Shown: one piece after another, positions 16,625 through 27,600 of the stretch
Layout of the letters: every line of letters starts with the position of its first letter
Position numbering within the stretch: position 1 is the first letter of the stretch
Assembly (NCBI GenBank): GCA_944384585.1
Contig: CALWTY010000011.1
Location: 1-51,989, forward strand
Source: an uncultured Clostridia bacterium
GTDB lineage: Bacteria; Bacillota; Clostridia; Oscillospirales; CAG-272
Length of the DNA stretch: 51,989 nucleotides
Reading direction: 5' to 3'
Notes under the pieces: generated by a model
What the model was told of the DNA's origin: nothing
The model's input: the letters and a program-made list of their open reading frames with translations, nothing else
The model's database searches: none
Program-made: the position numbers and the translations under genes

Positions 16625-17506
16625 ATGAAAAGAAACGGTAAACTTCTGAAAGCCGTCTGTGCCGCAGCGGCGGTCGTGCTTGCGGCAACCTCCCTTGCTT
16701 CCTGCGGAAAGAAGGGCTTTGATTCCTCCAAGAATATCAGCGTCGTGGCCAGAGAGGACGGAAGCGGAACGAAGTCCGCGTTTATGGAGATCATCGGTCT
16801 GAAGGGCAAAGCCGACGTGTCGGGCGTGATCATCGCGACGGGTACGGCCGGCGTGCTGACTGAGGTCAAGAACAATCCTCTTGCCATCGCATACGAGAGC
16901 CTCGGCTATGTCACCGACGAGGTGAAGATGCTCAAGGTCGACGGCGTTGAGGCCACCATCGAGAACATCAAGAACGGCAGCTACAAGATCGCCCGTCCGC
17001 TGAACGTTGTCTATAAGGAAGAGACGGTGGCCGACGGACTCTGCAAGGCTTACCTCGCCTTCCTCCAGAGCAGCGACGCGCAGAAGATCATCTCCGAGGA
17101 AGGATACGTTTCTACCAATGATTCCGCGACGGAATACAAGATCGAGTCCGGTCTGAGCGGCAGCATCGCGATCTCCGGCAGCACCTCTCTCCAGCCCCTG
17201 ATGATCAAGCTCGCAGCCAAGTTCGAAGAGCTTCAGAGCGGCGTCAGCATTGAGGTCTCCGGCGGCGGAAGCGGCACCGGCTACAAGAATGCCGAAGAGG
17301 GCGTCAGCCAGTTCGGTATGATCTCCGAGGTCTTCGATTCCTCCAAAGCGGCCAGCTGCACCTCCTACGAAGTTGCCAAGGACGGCATCGCGGTGATTGT
17401 CAACAAGGCCAACCCCACCGAGTCCATCGCGCTCGACAAGCTGAAGAACATCTACAACGTCGAGGCCGGTGACGCAGCCGTCACCAAGTGGAATCAGGTA
17501 GGATAA
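16625..17506 (+). CDS. pstS: Phosphate-binding lipoprotein, permuted PstS
   Basis: A 293-residue lipoprotein with a signal peptide ending in the lipobox LASC (C27). It should be anchored outside the membrane and bind phosphate for the PstCAB transporter encoded next. The order of the family's motifs is swapped: AREDGSGT (42-49), IAYESLGYV and GSYKIARPL come first, while SGSTSLQP (184-191), SGGGSGTG (212-219) and DGIAVIVN come last. In ordinary PstS the SGSTS and GGGSGTG motifs precede REDGSGT. The mature protein therefore looks circularly permuted, not truncated: all expected blocks are present once. AAAAGGAG supports the start. First gene of the pst operon, controlled by the Pho box upstream. 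Confidence 0.88.
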   Translation: MKRNGKLLKAVCAAAAVVLAATSLASCGKKGFDSSKNISVVAREDGSGTKSAFMEIIGLKGKADVSGVIIATGTAGVLTEVKNNPLAIAYESLGYVTDEVKMLKVDGVEATIENIKNGSYKIARPLNVVYKEETVADGLCKAYLAFLQSSDAQKIISEEGYVSTNDSATEYKIESGLSGSIAISGSTSLQPLMIKLAAKFEELQSGVSIEVSGGGSGTGYKNAEEGVSQFGMISEVFDSSKAASCTSYEVAKDGIAVIVNKANPTESIALDKLKNIYNVEAGDAAVTKWNQVG

Positions 17507-17513
17507 ACGCCAT

Positions 17514-18428
17514 ATGGAATCGGCATACGGTCTGATCAGAACAAAAGAAGCCTTCATGAAGGGGCTGTTCCTCCTCTGTGCCGTATTCTCGATCCTCGCA
17601 CTTGTGACAATAACGGTATTCCTGCTGGTAAGCGGAATACCGTTTATTGCCGAGACGGGGGTAGGAGAGTTTTTGCTCGGTCTGGAGTGGGCCCCGCTGG
17701 CTGACAGTCCCGCATACGGCATTTTGCCGATGATCGCGGCAACACTGTATGTGACGGCGCTCTCGGTGGTGATCGGTCTCGGCACCGGCCTGTTTACCGC
17801 AGTCTGCCTTTTCCGGTTCTGCAACCGGCGTCTGGCGGTTGTGATCCGGCAGATGATCAATCTGCTCGCCGGCATTCCGTCGGTGATCTTCGGTCTGTTC
17901 GGTATGACGGTGATCGTGCCCTTTGTGCGGGATTATCTCTCTCCGAACGGCGTCGGATACGGAATTCTTTCCTCCTCGCTGGTGCTGGGCATCATGGTGC
18001 TTCCCACCATCGTCAGCGTCAGCCTTGACGCGCTGAACAGCGTTCCCGAGAGCTACTATGAGGGGGCGCTGGCATTGGGCGCCACCAAGGAGCAGGTCAC
18101 CTTCAAGGTGATGCTGCCTGCCGCCCGGAGCGGAATCCTCGCTGGCGCCGTGCTTGCCATCGGACGCGCCGTCGGTGAGACGATGGCGGTGATTATGGTC
18201 ATCGGGGGAAGCCCCGAGATGCCGACCGGGCTCTTTCAGAGCGTGAGGACGCTGACCGCCAACATCGCCATGGGCGCCATGGAGTTGTCGGGAGACGCCC
18301 TTTCGGCGCTGATTGCGACCGGCGTGGTGCTGTTTGTCTTTACGCTGCTTCTGAATATCAGCTTTTCGATGCTCAAACGGGACAAGACAGCGGGGAAGAG
18401 CAAAGGAGTTTTGAATGATAAAAAGTAA
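17514..18428 (+). CDS. pstC: Phosphate ABC transporter permease PstC
   Basis: A 304-residue inner-membrane permease with six predicted membrane segments and the ABC-permease coupling loop ESYYEGALALGATKEQVTFK. The GIPSVIFGLFGM motif is typical of PstC/PstA. It begins 7 nt after pstS and overlaps pstA by 14 bp. It forms the transmembrane channel with PstA. Confidence 0.92.
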   Translation: MESAYGLIRTKEAFMKGLFLLCAVFSILALVTITVFLLVSGIPFIAETGVGEFLLGLEWAPLADSPAYGILPMIAATLYVTALSVVIGLGTGLFTAVCLFRFCNRRLAVVIRQMINLLAGIPSVIFGLFGMTVIVPFVRDYLSPNGVGYGILSSSLVLGIMVLPTIVSVSLDALNSVPESYYEGALALGATKEQVTFKVMLPAARSGILAGAVLAIGRAVGETMAVIMVIGGSPEMPTGLFQSVRTLTANIAMGAMELSGDALSALIATGVVLFVFTLLLNISFSMLKRDKTAGKSKGVLNDKK

Positions 18429-19269
18429 ATCGCATCGGCCGGGCGTCCTATTCTATCGGATTCTGCGGTACATCAGCATCGGCGCCGCCGCGCTTGCGGT
18501 TCTGAGTCTGGCCGCGGTCACGATCTACGTTCTGGTCAACGGGACAGGCAAGCTCTCCGCGGAGCTGATGTTCGGAGAATACGACGAGACCCCTTCGATC
18601 CTTCCCGCCTTTGTGGGAACGCTTGAGCTGATTTTCATCGCCTGTATCACGGCGATCCCGATCGGAGTGGCGAGCGCCGTCTTCCTCTCGGAATATACCG
18701 GCGGGAAGGGCAAGCTGGTCAGAGCCATCCGTGTTGCGACGGAGACGCTGGCGGGCATTCCCAGTATCGTTTACGGACTGTTCGGCTATCTCGTCTTTGT
18801 TGTGACCTTCGGCTGGGGCTACAGCATCCTCGGCGGAGGGCTGACCCTTGCCATCATGATTCTGCCGGTCATCGTGCGCTCCACCGAGGAAAGCCTTCTG
18901 GCAGTGCCCGCGGCCTACCGCGAGGGGGCGTTTGCCCTCGGCGCGGGAAAGGTGCGGACGATCTTCAAGGTGGTTCTTCCTTCGGCGGCAAGCGGCATCG
19001 TGACGGCGGTGATCCTGGCGGTCGGCCGTGTCGTATCGGAGAGCGCGGTTCTGATTCTGACGATCGGCATGGTGGTCAACAAGGTGCCGGAGAACGTGCT
19101 GGCGCCCGGAACCAGCCTTGCGCTCGATATTTACTATTTTGCCAGCCACGGATACCCCGATCAGGCGGCGGCAACCTCTGTGGTGCTGCTGGTCTTTGTG
19201 GCGGTGCTGAATCTGATCGCCGGGGGGCTTGGAAGGCTGCTGAAGCGGTCTGCGGGAGGTTTGAAATGA
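18415..19269 (+). CDS. pstA: Phosphate ABC transporter permease PstA
   Basis: A 284-residue permease with six membrane segments. It has the [16 protein letters not shown] motif and the coupling loop [19 protein letters not shown] characteristic of PstA. It overlaps pstC by 14 bp and pstB by 4 bp (ATGA), showing tight translational coupling of the transporter subunits. Confidence 0.92.
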   Translation: MIKSKSHRPGVLFYRILRYISIGAAALAVLSLAAVTIYVLVNGTGKLSAELMFGEYDETPSILPAFVGTLELIFIACITAIPIGVASAVFLSEYTGGKGKLVRAIRVATETLAGIPSIVYGLFGYLVFVVTFGWGYSILGGGLTLAIMILPVIVRSTEESLLAVPAAYREGAFALGAGKVRTIFKVVLPSAASGIVTAVILAVGRVVSESAVLILTIGMVVNKVPENVLAPGTSLALDIYYFASHGYPDQAAATSVVLLVFVAVLNLIAGGLGRLLKRSAGGLK

Positions 19270-20036
19270 AGGTTTTTACCGAAAACATGACGATAACGGC
19301 AAAGGACTGCAACCTGTATTACGGGGATTTCCATGCCCTGCGCGACATCAATATCAGCATTCCCGGCAAAAAGGTGACGGCGCTGATCGGTCCGTCGGGC
19401 TGCGGAAAATCCACCTTTCTGAAGATATTCAACCGGATGAACGATCTGGTGGAGGGCTGCCGTATCACGGGAGAGTACCGGATCGGGGAGATCGACATCT
19501 TCGACAAGACGACTGACATCAATCTCCTCCGCAAAAACGTCGGCATGGTGTTCCAGAAGCCGAATCCCTTCCCGATGAGCATCTACGACAACATCGCCTT
19601 TGCACCGAGAACCTTCGGGATCAAGCGGAAGGATGAGCTGGATGAGATTGTCAGGACCTCGCTGCAGAAGGCGGGGATCTGGGACGAGGTGAAGGACCGC
19701 CTTCGCAAGAGCGCCCTCGGCATTTCCGGCGGTCAGCAGCAGCGCCTCTGCATTGCAAGAGCGCTGGCAGCCTCTCCCCGCGTGCTGCTGATGGATGAGC
19801 CGACCTCGGCGCTCGATCCGATCTCGACCGGCAAGATCGAGGAGCTGACCGACGAGCTGAAAAAAGAGATCACCATTCTGATCGTCACCCATAATATGCA
19901 GCAGGCCACCCGGATTGCCGATATGACGGCCTTCTTCCTGCTCGGGGAGCTTGTGGAGTACGGGACCACCGACCGTATCTTCTCCTGCCCGTCCGACAAG
20001 AGAACCGAAAATTATATTACCGGACGTTTTGGCTGA
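19266..20036 (+). CDS. pstB: Phosphate ABC transporter ATPase PstB
   Basis: A 256-residue ATPase. It contains Walker [10 protein letters not shown], the Q-loop [14 protein letters not shown] (FQKPNPFP is a PstB hallmark), the signature ISGGQQQRL, Walker [13 protein letters not shown] and a switch histidine in VTHNM. It powers phosphate import through PstCA. It overlaps pstA by 4 bp and is followed after about 33 nt by phoU. Confidence 0.95.
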   Translation: MKVFTENMTITAKDCNLYYGDFHALRDINISIPGKKVTALIGPSGCGKSTFLKIFNRMNDLVEGCRITGEYRIGEIDIFDKTTDINLLRKNVGMVFQKPNPFPMSIYDNIAFAPRTFGIKRKDELDEIVRTSLQKAGIWDEVKDRLRKSALGISGGQQQRLCIARALAASPRVLLMDEPTSALDPISTGKIEELTDELKKEITILIVTHNMQQATRIADMTAFFLLGELVEYGTTDRIFSCPSDKRTENYITGRFG

Positions 20037-20069
20037 AATGTGTTGAAAAACAGAAAGGAATCGTGTATA

Positions 20070-20723
20070 ATGAGCATAAGAAACAAATATGAGTCGGAGC
20101 TGAGACTGGTCTTCGATAAGCTCATAGCCATGTGCCATGCGACAGAGCTTGCCATTGAGAAATCCATCACGGCGCTTCAGAAGCGTGACCGCACCCTTTC
20201 ACACGAGGTCATGGACGAGGATAAGTATATCGACAACATGGAGCGGGAGATCGAGCAGGACTGTCTCAAGATCCTGCTCATGGAGCATCCCGTCGCGAGC
20301 GATTTCCGCGACGTCTCTGCGGCGCTCAAGATGATCACCGATCTTGAGCGGATCGCGGATCAGGCCGCCGATATTTCCGAGATTTCCCTTCAGTTCGGAG
20401 AGGAAGAATTCATCAAGGAGCCGGAGCATATTGCACAGATGGCGACGCTTGCCATCGGAATGGTGAAGGACGGCGTGAACAGCTATATCAACCGGGATAT
20501 CGAGATGGCGCGGTCGCTGGACAGCCGTGACGACCGGGTCGATCTGCTGTTCGAGACGGTGAAGGCCGATCTGATCGGGCTGATCCGGGAGGACTCCGCC
20601 AATGCCGATCAGGCGATCCTCTTTATGATGATCGCGAAATATCTCGAGCGCATCGGAGACCACGCGGTCAACATCGGGGAATGGGCGGAATACGCGGCAA
20701 CGGGGTATCATAAAATCGGATAA
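20070..20723 (+). CDS. phoU: Phosphate signalling protein PhoU
   Basis: A 217-residue helical protein with two PhoU repeats. Each has the conserved pattern seen in DLERIADQAADI (first half) and YLERIGDHAVNIGEW (second half), where acidic residues bind metal in the family. PhoU connects the PstSCAB transporter to the PhoR kinase and dampens signalling when phosphate is plentiful. The start at 20070 follows GAAAGGAA and gives the usual opening; an upstream in-frame codon at 20040 has no support. It sits between pstB and the phoB-phoR pair, the expected place. Confidence 0.92.
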   Translation: MSIRNKYESELRLVFDKLIAMCHATELAIEKSITALQKRDRTLSHEVMDEDKYIDNMEREIEQDCLKILLMEHPVASDFRDVSAALKMITDLERIADQAADISEISLQFGEEEFIKEPEHIAQMATLAIGMVKDGVNSYINRDIEMARSLDSRDDRVDLLFETVKADLIGLIREDSANADQAILFMMIAKYLERIGDHAVNIGEWAEYAATGYHKIG

Positions 20724-20735
20724 CGGAGGAAAAGT

Positions 20736-21410
20736 ATGAGCGGAAAAGCATTGATATACGCAGTGGACGACGAGCTGTCAATTCGGGAGGTGTACCGCTA
20801 CGCGCTGAGCGGCGCGGGGTTTGAGGTATGCAGCTTCGAAAACGGGGAGGAGCTTTTCCGTGCGCTGAAGAACCGCAGACCGGATCTGATTCTGCTTGAT
20901 ATTATGCTGGACGGATCGGACGGATATGAAATTCTGACTGCCCTGCGGAAGAATATTCTGACGGAGGAGATCCCTGTCATTATGGTATCCGCCAAGGGAG
21001 AGGAAATCGACAAGGTCAAGGGCCTTGATCTCGGAGCGGATGATTATATGGCCAAGCCCTTCGGCGTGATGGAGCTGACGGCGCGGATCAATGCCAAGCT
21101 GCGTGCCGATGCCAGACGCGCCGAGAGCCGATACAGCTATCGCGACATTTCGATCGATGAATCGGGGCATGAGGTCTATGTCGGCGCTGCTCCGATCTCC
21201 CTCACGCTGAAGGAATACGAGCTGCTCAAGCTCCTTGTGCTGAATGCCGGCAAGGTTCTGACGAGAGATCGCCTTCTCGACTCGGTCTGGGGAGAAAACT
21301 ACGGCGAGACGAGAACGCTGGATATTCATGTGGGACAGCTTCGGAAGGCAATCGGCGCCTCCGAGGCGTCCATTGAGACTGTAAGAGGGGTGGGATATGT
21401 GCTGAAATGA
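20736..21410 (+). CDS. phoB: Phosphate response regulator, PhoB/PhoP type
   Basis: A 224-residue OmpR-family response regulator. The receiver domain has the acidic pair DDE near residue 8, the phosphoacceptor aspartate in LILLDIML and the KPF motif; the C-terminal winged-helix domain contains LTLKEYELLKLLV and RTLDIHVGQLRK. CGGAGGA supports the start. It is coupled to the kinase gene by an ATGA overlap. Its place within the pst operon, and the 11-bp repeats upstream of pstS, make phosphate control the natural assignment. It could equally be named phoP in Gram-positive usage. Confidence 0.9.
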   Translation: MSGKALIYAVDDELSIREVYRYALSGAGFEVCSFENGEELFRALKNRRPDLILLDIMLDGSDGYEILTALRKNILTEEIPVIMVSAKGEEIDKVKGLDLGADDYMAKPFGVMELTARINAKLRADARRAESRYSYRDISIDESGHEVYVGAAPISLTLKEYELLKLLVLNAGKVLTRDRLLDSVWGENYGETRTLDIHVGQLRKAIGASEASIETVRGVGYVLK

Positions 21411-23104
21411 AGAATCGTCTGATCGTATTCACGCTGCTGGTCACCACGGTGTCGCTGCTGGTCTTTTTCGGATTTGAAATCCTGATCACCGAGGATCTTT
21501 ACTACAAGCAGGCCGAGCAGAAAATCATCGACGTGACCGCAATCTGTGCCGGAAACTATACCGACGCCGAATCGGCGGTGAAGAAGCATACCGAGGATAT
21601 CAGGATCACGGTGATCGATTCCAGGGGCGATGTGATCGCAGACAGCGAGCAGGTCGATACCTCGGAGCTTGAAAACCACCTCAGCCGCGAGGAGATCATG
21701 GCCGCCGTGAACGACGAGCCCAAGCCGGTCAAGCGGAAGAGCGATACGCTGGGACGCACGATGGTCTACTATGCCCTTAAGGTCGAGACGGGGGAGGATT
21801 ATGTCATCCTGCGGGCAGCGCTTCCCGTCGAGACCGTCCGGGAATATGTGATCGGGAGTATTCCGATGATGCTGTATGTGCTGTGCGGAGCGCTCCTCTG
21901 CTCCCTCTTTGCCAGCGTTGCAGTCGGCAACAGTGTGATGAGGCCGCTGAAGACGGTCTCTGCCGATCTGCGGGCGATCCGGGACGGCACATATCGGCGG
22001 GTAATTCCCTCCTCCAAGGATGAGGATATCAACAAGATGCTGATCGATATCAATGAGATCAGCGAAAAGCTGCAGGAGACCATCAAATCCGCCAATGACG
22101 ACAGAGAGCGCCTCGGGTATATTCTCAATAATGTTTCGGACGGGATCGTGGTGCTTGACCGCGAGGGACGGATCGGAATGATCAACCGCAACGCGGCGGA
22201 AATCTTCAGGATCGACAATGCCTCCGGCAGCGAATATACCGTTCTGACCGGCGATCCCGACTTCAACAAGGCGGTGCGGAAGGGTTTGACCGAGAATGCC
22301 GACAGCGTGATCGAGTACGGAGACGACAGAGAGCGCACCTATCTGGCCTCCATCCGCGTGCTGGAGCGGGGCTATGTCATCATTGTGCTGTCCGATATCA
22401 CGGCGGTCAAAAACAACGAAAAGAACCGCAGCGAATTCTTTGCCGACGCCTCCCATGAGCTGAAAACGCCTCTGACGGCGATCAAGGGCTTCAACGATAT
22501 GATCCTGCTGCGGAGCGAGGATGAGACGATCCGGAATTTCTCTCTGAAGGTCGACAAGCAGGTGACCCGCATCATCGGGCTGATCAACGATATGCTCGAT
22601 CTGTCGAGGCTGGAGAATCAGCGCGAGCTGCTCCCGGTCGCCGTCAACCTGCGGGAGGTCGCAGATAATGTCGCGGTGACGCTGACCCCTCTCTGCGATA
22701 CCAAGCACGTCAACATCAGCGTTTCGGGAGAAGAAACGGTGTATGCCGAGGTCGAGCATATGACCGAGTTGATCAAGAATCTGGCGGAGAACGGCGTTCG
22801 CTACAATAATCCCGGCGGCGTCGTCCGCGTCACGCTGTCGCGGACCGAGGAGGGGGTTCTCCTTGAGGTCAGGGACAACGGAATCGGGATCGAGGAAAAG
22901 CACCAGGCGCGCCTCTTCGAGCGCTTCTATCGGGTCAATAAGTCCCGTTCCCGCGAAACCGGCGGCACAGGACTCGGCCTGTCGATCGTCAAGCATATCT
23001 GCGAGCTGTACGGTGCGGAACTGACGCTCAGCTCAAAGCCCGGGGTCGGTACGAAGATCCGCGTGCTGTTCCGGGACGGAACGAAAAACGAACCGCATCG
23101 ATAA
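21407..23104 (+). CDS. phoR: Phosphate sensor histidine kinase PhoR
   Basis: A 565-residue membrane kinase. It has an N-terminal membrane segment (about 5-25), an extracytoplasmic sensor, a second membrane segment (about 145-170), HAMP- and PAS-like regions (the PAS around NNVSDGIVVLDREGRIGMIN) and a HisKA domain with the phosphorylated histidine in ASHELKTPLTAIKG. The ATPase domain has the N box NLAENGVRYNN, G1 DNGIGIEEK and G2 GGTGLGLSIV. It phosphorylates the regulator encoded immediately upstream, with which it shares a 4-bp overlap. Last gene of the pst operon, closed by a strong terminator. Confidence 0.92.
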   Translation: MKNRLIVFTLLVTTVSLLVFFGFEILITEDLYYKQAEQKIIDVTAICAGNYTDAESAVKKHTEDIRITVIDSRGDVIADSEQVDTSELENHLSREEIMAAVNDEPKPVKRKSDTLGRTMVYYALKVETGEDYVILRAALPVETVREYVIGSIPMMLYVLCGALLCSLFASVAVGNSVMRPLKTVSADLRAIRDGTYRRVIPSSKDEDINKMLIDINEISEKLQETIKSANDDRERLGYILNNVSDGIVVLDREGRIGMINRNAAEIFRIDNASGSEYTVLTGDPDFNKAVRKGLTENADSVIEYGDDRERTYLASIRVLERGYVIIVLSDITAVKNNEKNRSEFFADASHELKTPLTAIKGFNDMILLRSEDETIRNFSLKVDKQVTRIIGLINDMLDLSRLENQRELLPVAVNLREVADNVAVTLTPLCDTKHVNISVSGEETVYAEVEHMTELIKNLAENGVRYNNPGGVVRVTLSRTEEGVLLEVRDNGIGIEEKHQARLFERFYRVNKSRSRETGGTGLGLSIVKHICELYGAELTLSSKPGVGTKIRVLFRDGTKNEPHR

Positions 23105-23106
23105 TC

Positions 23107-23140
23107 AAAACATCCCCCGCCGTACGGCGGGGGATGTTTT
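23107..23140. terminator. Bidirectional terminator, phoR and gltD
   Basis: A perfect 16-bp inverted repeat, AAAACATCCCCCGCCG (23107-23122) and its complement (23125-23140), around TA. It starts with A4 and ends with T4, so it can end transcription from both convergent operons. Confidence 0.92.
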
Positions 23141-23197
23141 GATGTATGTCGGACGGGATGAGCGCGGAAGATCGACTCCATCCCTCCGGTCACGGGA

Positions 23198-24688
23198 TTA
23201 CGGCGTCAGCGCCGAATATCCCATCAGATAGCGATCGACCTCGGCGGCTGCTGCGCGTCCCTCCGCGATCGCCCATACGACAAGCGATTGTCCGCGGTGC
23301 ATATCCCCGGCCGTGAAGACCCTCGGAATATTGGTGGCATAGCTTCCTTCCCGCGAGAGGACAGTGCCTCGCGTGCCGCATTCCACGCCGAAGGCGCGGC
23401 AGACATAGTCCCTCGGTCCCGTGAAGCCCGCCGCAATGATGAGCAGATCACAGTCAAGCTGCTTTTCGGTGCCGGGCAGCTCCTTCATAACGGTGCGCCC
23501 GGTCTTGTTGTCCCGCTCGGGGGCAAGGGAGACGGTGACGACCGAGGTCAGCCTGCCCTGCTCATCCGAAATGAGCTTTTTGACGGTGGTCTGATAGATC
23601 CGCGGATCGCTTCCGAAGACGGCAATGGCCTCCTGCTGACCGTAATCGGTTTTGCAGACTCTCGGCCACTGCGGCCAGGGGTTGGATTCCGTTCTCGTGT
23701 CGGGAGCCTTCGGCATCATCTCGATCTGAATCACCGAGCGGCAGCCGTGACGGATGCAGGTCCCGACGCAGTCGTTGCCGGTATCGCCGCCCCCCACGAT
23801 GATGACATTTTTGCCGGCCGCCGAGATATGATTTCCCTCGGCAAGGCCGCCCTCCAACAGCGCATGGGTGGTGGATTTGAGAAAATCGACGGCAAAGACC
23901 ACGCCCTGCGCCTCCCGTCCCTCCACCGCCAGATCACGGGGCGTTCCGGAGCCGCAGCAGAGGACGACGGCGTCATAATCGCGGAGAAGCTCCGCCGCAT
24001 CCTTTTCGCTTCCGACGTCGGTATTGAGCTGAAATTCGACGCCTTCCTGCGTCATCAGCCCGCTCCGGCGCATGACGATCTGCTTTTCGAGCTTCATGTT
24101 GGGAATGCCGTACATCAGAAGACCGCCGGGACGATCCTCCTTTTCAAAGACCGTCACGCTGTGGCCGCGGCGGTTCAGCATATCGGCACAGGCAAGCCCG
24201 GAGGGACCCGATCCCACAACGGCGACCCGCTTGCCGGAGCGCACCTTGGGCGGGCGGGGGACGATGTAGCCCTTTTCGAAACCGTTTTCGATGATGGCAA
24301 GCTCGTTTTCCCGGATGGTGACGGGATCGCCGTACAGCCCGCAGGAGCAGGCCGCTTCGCAGAGGGCAGGGCAGACGCGGCCGGTGAATTCCGGGAAGCT
24401 CGCCGTCTTGATCAGGCGGGAGAGCGCATGCTCCCAGTTCCCGGAGAAGATTTCGTCGTTCCACTCGGGGATGAGATTGTGCAGGGGACAGCCCGACACC
24501 ATGCCGTTCAGGGTCATGGCGGACTGGCAGAAGGGGACGCCGCAGTTCATACAGCGTGCGCCCTGTTCCGAGCGCTCCTTCTTGGTCAGGGGCGGATGAA
24601 ATTCGTTGAAATCCCCGATCCGTTCAAGCGGAGGACGGGAAGAATTATTTTTTCTGTCGTACTCCAAAAATCCAGTGGGCTTTCCCAT
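23198..24688 (-). CDS. gltD: Glutamate synthase small subunit
   Basis: A 496-residue flavoprotein. The N-terminal cysteines (C46, C49, C54, C67 and C106, C110, C114/C116) provide the ligands for the iron-sulfur clusters. The FAD site is VAVVGSGPSGLACA (155-168) and the NADPH site is VIIVGGGDTGNDC. It passes electrons from NADPH to the large subunit for the conversion of glutamine and 2-oxoglutarate to glutamate. The start at 24688 follows GGAGGGAA; the frame stays open further upstream inside gltB but without support. It begins one base after the gltB stop codon. Confidence 0.94.
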   Translation of the reverse strand: MGKPTGFLEYDRKNNSSRPPLERIGDFNEFHPPLTKKERSEQGARCMNCGVPFCQSAMTLNGMVSGCPLHNLIPEWNDEIFSGNWEHALSRLIKTASFPEFTGRVCPALCEAACSCGLYGDPVTIRENELAIIENGFEKGYIVPRPPKVRSGKRVAVVGSGPSGLACADMLNRRGHSVTVFEKEDRPGGLLMYGIPNMKLEKQIVMRRSGLMTQEGVEFQLNTDVGSEKDAAELLRDYDAVVLCCGSGTPRDLAVEGREAQGVVFAVDFLKSTTHALLEGGLAEGNHISAAGKNVIIVGGGDTGNDCVGTCIRHGCRSVIQIEMMPKAPDTRTESNPWPQWPRVCKTDYGQQEAIAVFGSDPRIYQTTVKKLISDEQGRLTSVVTVSLAPERDNKTGRTVMKELPGTEKQLDCDLLIIAAGFTGPRDYVCRAFGVECGTRGTVLSREGSYATNIPRVFTAGDMHRGQSLVVWAIAEGRAAAAEVDRYLMGYSALTP

Positions 24689-24689
24689 G

Positions 24690-27600
24690 TTATTCCCTCC
24701 CTTTCTTGCCGGTGACGGCGTAGAATGCTTCCAGCTCGGCCTGCTCTCTGTCAAGCCCCTTTTCGCTGAGCTGTGCGATGGCGGCGAGCATATTGCCGTA
24801 GTCGACCGGCACGATCTTTTTGAAATCGGGCAGATAGGAGGCGAAATCCGACAGGATCCGCTTTCCGATTGCGGAGCCGGTGGCCTCCACATGAGCCGCG
24901 ATCATGGTGCGAAGCTCCTCGGCGTCGTGCTTTTCCGTCACCTCGGTCATCGTGACGAGCGATTTGTTGAGGCGCTGGTAGAAGTCGTGGCGGATATCCA
25001 GGACATAGGCGATTCCGCCGCTCATGCCTGCGGCAAAGTTCTTGCCGGTCGGGCCGAGGATGACAGCCTTGCCGCCTGTCATGTATTCGCAGCCGTGGTC
25101 GCCCACGCCCTCGACGACGGCGATTGCACCGGAATTTCTGACGCAGAAGCGCTCCCCGGCCATTCCGTTGATATAGGCCTGCCCGGAGGTTGCGCCGTAG
25201 AGCGCGACGTTTCCGATGATGATGTTCTTCTCCGCCTCAAAGCCGGAGCCGGCAGGCGGGCAGACGATCAGCTTTCCTCCCGAAAGCCCCTTGCCGAAGT
25301 AGTCATTGCTGTCGCCTTCCAGCCGCATGGTCACGCCCTTCGGGATAAACGCGCCGAAGGACTGCCCGCCGCCTCCCCTGCAGTTGAGGGTAAAGGTGTC
25401 ATCGGGAAGGGTATTGCGGAATTTCTTCGTTACCTCCGAGCCGAAGACGGTGCCGAGGGTGCGGTTGGTGCTGCAGACATCAAGCGACATGGCGTGAGGC
25501 TTTCCGGAGGCAAGGTACTTCTTGAATTCCGGCAGAATGCGGCTCATATCGAGGGTTTGTTCGAGCTTGAAATCATAGATATGCTCCGGCTCAAAGTGAA
25601 CGCCGTTCCCTTCGGGAGCAGGGAGAATGGCGGAGAAGTCGACGGTTTCGGAGCGTTTGGTGTATTTTGTCTCGCGGATTTTGATATATTCGGTATGCCC
25701 GACCAGGTCATTGAGGGTGCGCACGCCGAGCTTTGCCATGATTTCCCTCAGCTCCTCTGCGATGAAGAGCATGAAATTCATGACATATTCCGGCTTCCCG
25801 CAGAAACGTCGGCGAAGCTCGGGATTCTGCGTGGCGATGCCGGCAGGGCAGGTATCGAGGTTGCAGACCCGCATCATCAGACAGCCCATTGAGACCAGCG
25901 GCGCGGTGGCAAAGCCGAATTCCTCCGCTCCGAGGATGGCGGCGATGGCAACGTCCCGTCCCGTCATCAGCTTGCCGTCGGTCTCCAGAATCACCTTGGA
26001 GCGAAGCCCGTTGCGGATCAGCGTCTGATGCGCCTCCGACAGTCCCAGCTCCCAGGGCAGACCCGCGTGATGGATCGAGCTTTGGGGCGCCGCGCCGGTG
26101 CCGCCGTCATAGCCGGAGATCAGAACGACCTGCGCGCCGGCCTTGGCCACACCTGCCGCCACCGTGCCGACGCCGGCCTCCGAGACCAGCTTGACCGAGA
26201 TGCGGGCGCTGCGGTTGGCGTTTTTCAGATCGTAGATCAGCTGCGCCAGATCCTCGATGGAATAGATGTCGTGATGGGGAGGCGGGGAGATCAGCGAGAC
26301 ACCGGGGGTGGAATAGCGGGTCTTGGCGATCCAGGGATACACCTTCTTGCCGGGCAGATGACCGCCCTCACCGGGCTTTGCGCCCTGCGCCATCTTGATC
26401 TGGATCTCCTGCGCGTTGATCAGGTATTCCCCGGTCACGCCGAAGCGGCCGGACGCCACCTGCTTGATGGCGCTGTTCTTTTCTGTCCCGAAGCGGCGCG
26501 GATCTTCTCCCCCCTCGCCGGTGTTGGACTTTCCGCCGAGGCGGTTCATGGCGATCGCCATGCACTCGTGCGCCTCTTGGGAAATAGAGCCGTAGGACAT
26601 GGCGCCGGTCTTGAAACGGCGCACGATCCCGGAGGCAGGCTCCACCTCCGAGAGCGGAATCGGCGTATGCTCGTCAAAGCAGAAGTCGAGCAGCCCTCTG
26701 AGGGTATGGGGCTTCCGTTCGTTGTCTACCAGCGCCGAATACTCCTTGAAGCGTGCATAGCTTCCGGAATGGGTGGCGTCGCGGAGGGCGACGACGGTTT
26801 CGGGGCTGTACATATGATCTTCCTTGTCCTCCCCGGAACGGAGCTTGTGGCGGCCGATGCTGTCGAGGGTGGTGTCGGTGCCGAGGCCGAGCGGATCGAA
26901 GGCATGGCTGTGCCGCCATTCGACCCCCTCCTCGATTTCCTTAAGCCCGATGCCGCCGACGCGGCTGACGGTATTGGTGAAGTATTTGTCGATGACGTCC
27001 CGGCGGATGCCGATTGCCTCGAAGATCTGGGAGGACTGATAGGATTGGATGGTCGAGATGCCCATCTTGGAGGCGATCTTGACGATGCCGTGCAGGATGG
27101 CGGAATTGTAGTCGTTGACAGCGGCGGAGGGATCCTTGTCGAGCATTCCCTTATCGATCAGCTCCTCGATGCACTCCTGCGCCAGATAGGGATTGACGGC
27201 TCTTGCGCCGTAGCCGAGCAGGGCGGCGAACTGATGCACCTCGCGCGGCTCGCCGCTTTCCAGCACCAGCGAGACGGCGGTGCGCTTCTTGGTGCGGATC
27301 AGGTACTGCTCCATAGCCGAGACGGCGAGCAGGGAGGGAATGGCGACATGATTCTCATCGACCCCGCGGTCGGAGAGAATGATGATGTTTGCCCCGTTAC
27401 GATAGGCGCGGTCGCAGGCGACGAAGAGGTGATCGAGAGCCCGCTCCAATGAGGTGTTCTTGTAGTAGAGGAGGGAGACGGTTTCGCACTTGAAGCCGGG
27501 GCGGCGGATCGCCTTGATCTTCATCAGGTCGACAGAGGTGAGGATCGGGTTATGGATCTGCAGGACGCGGCAGTTGGCGGCCGCCTCCTCCAGCAGATTC

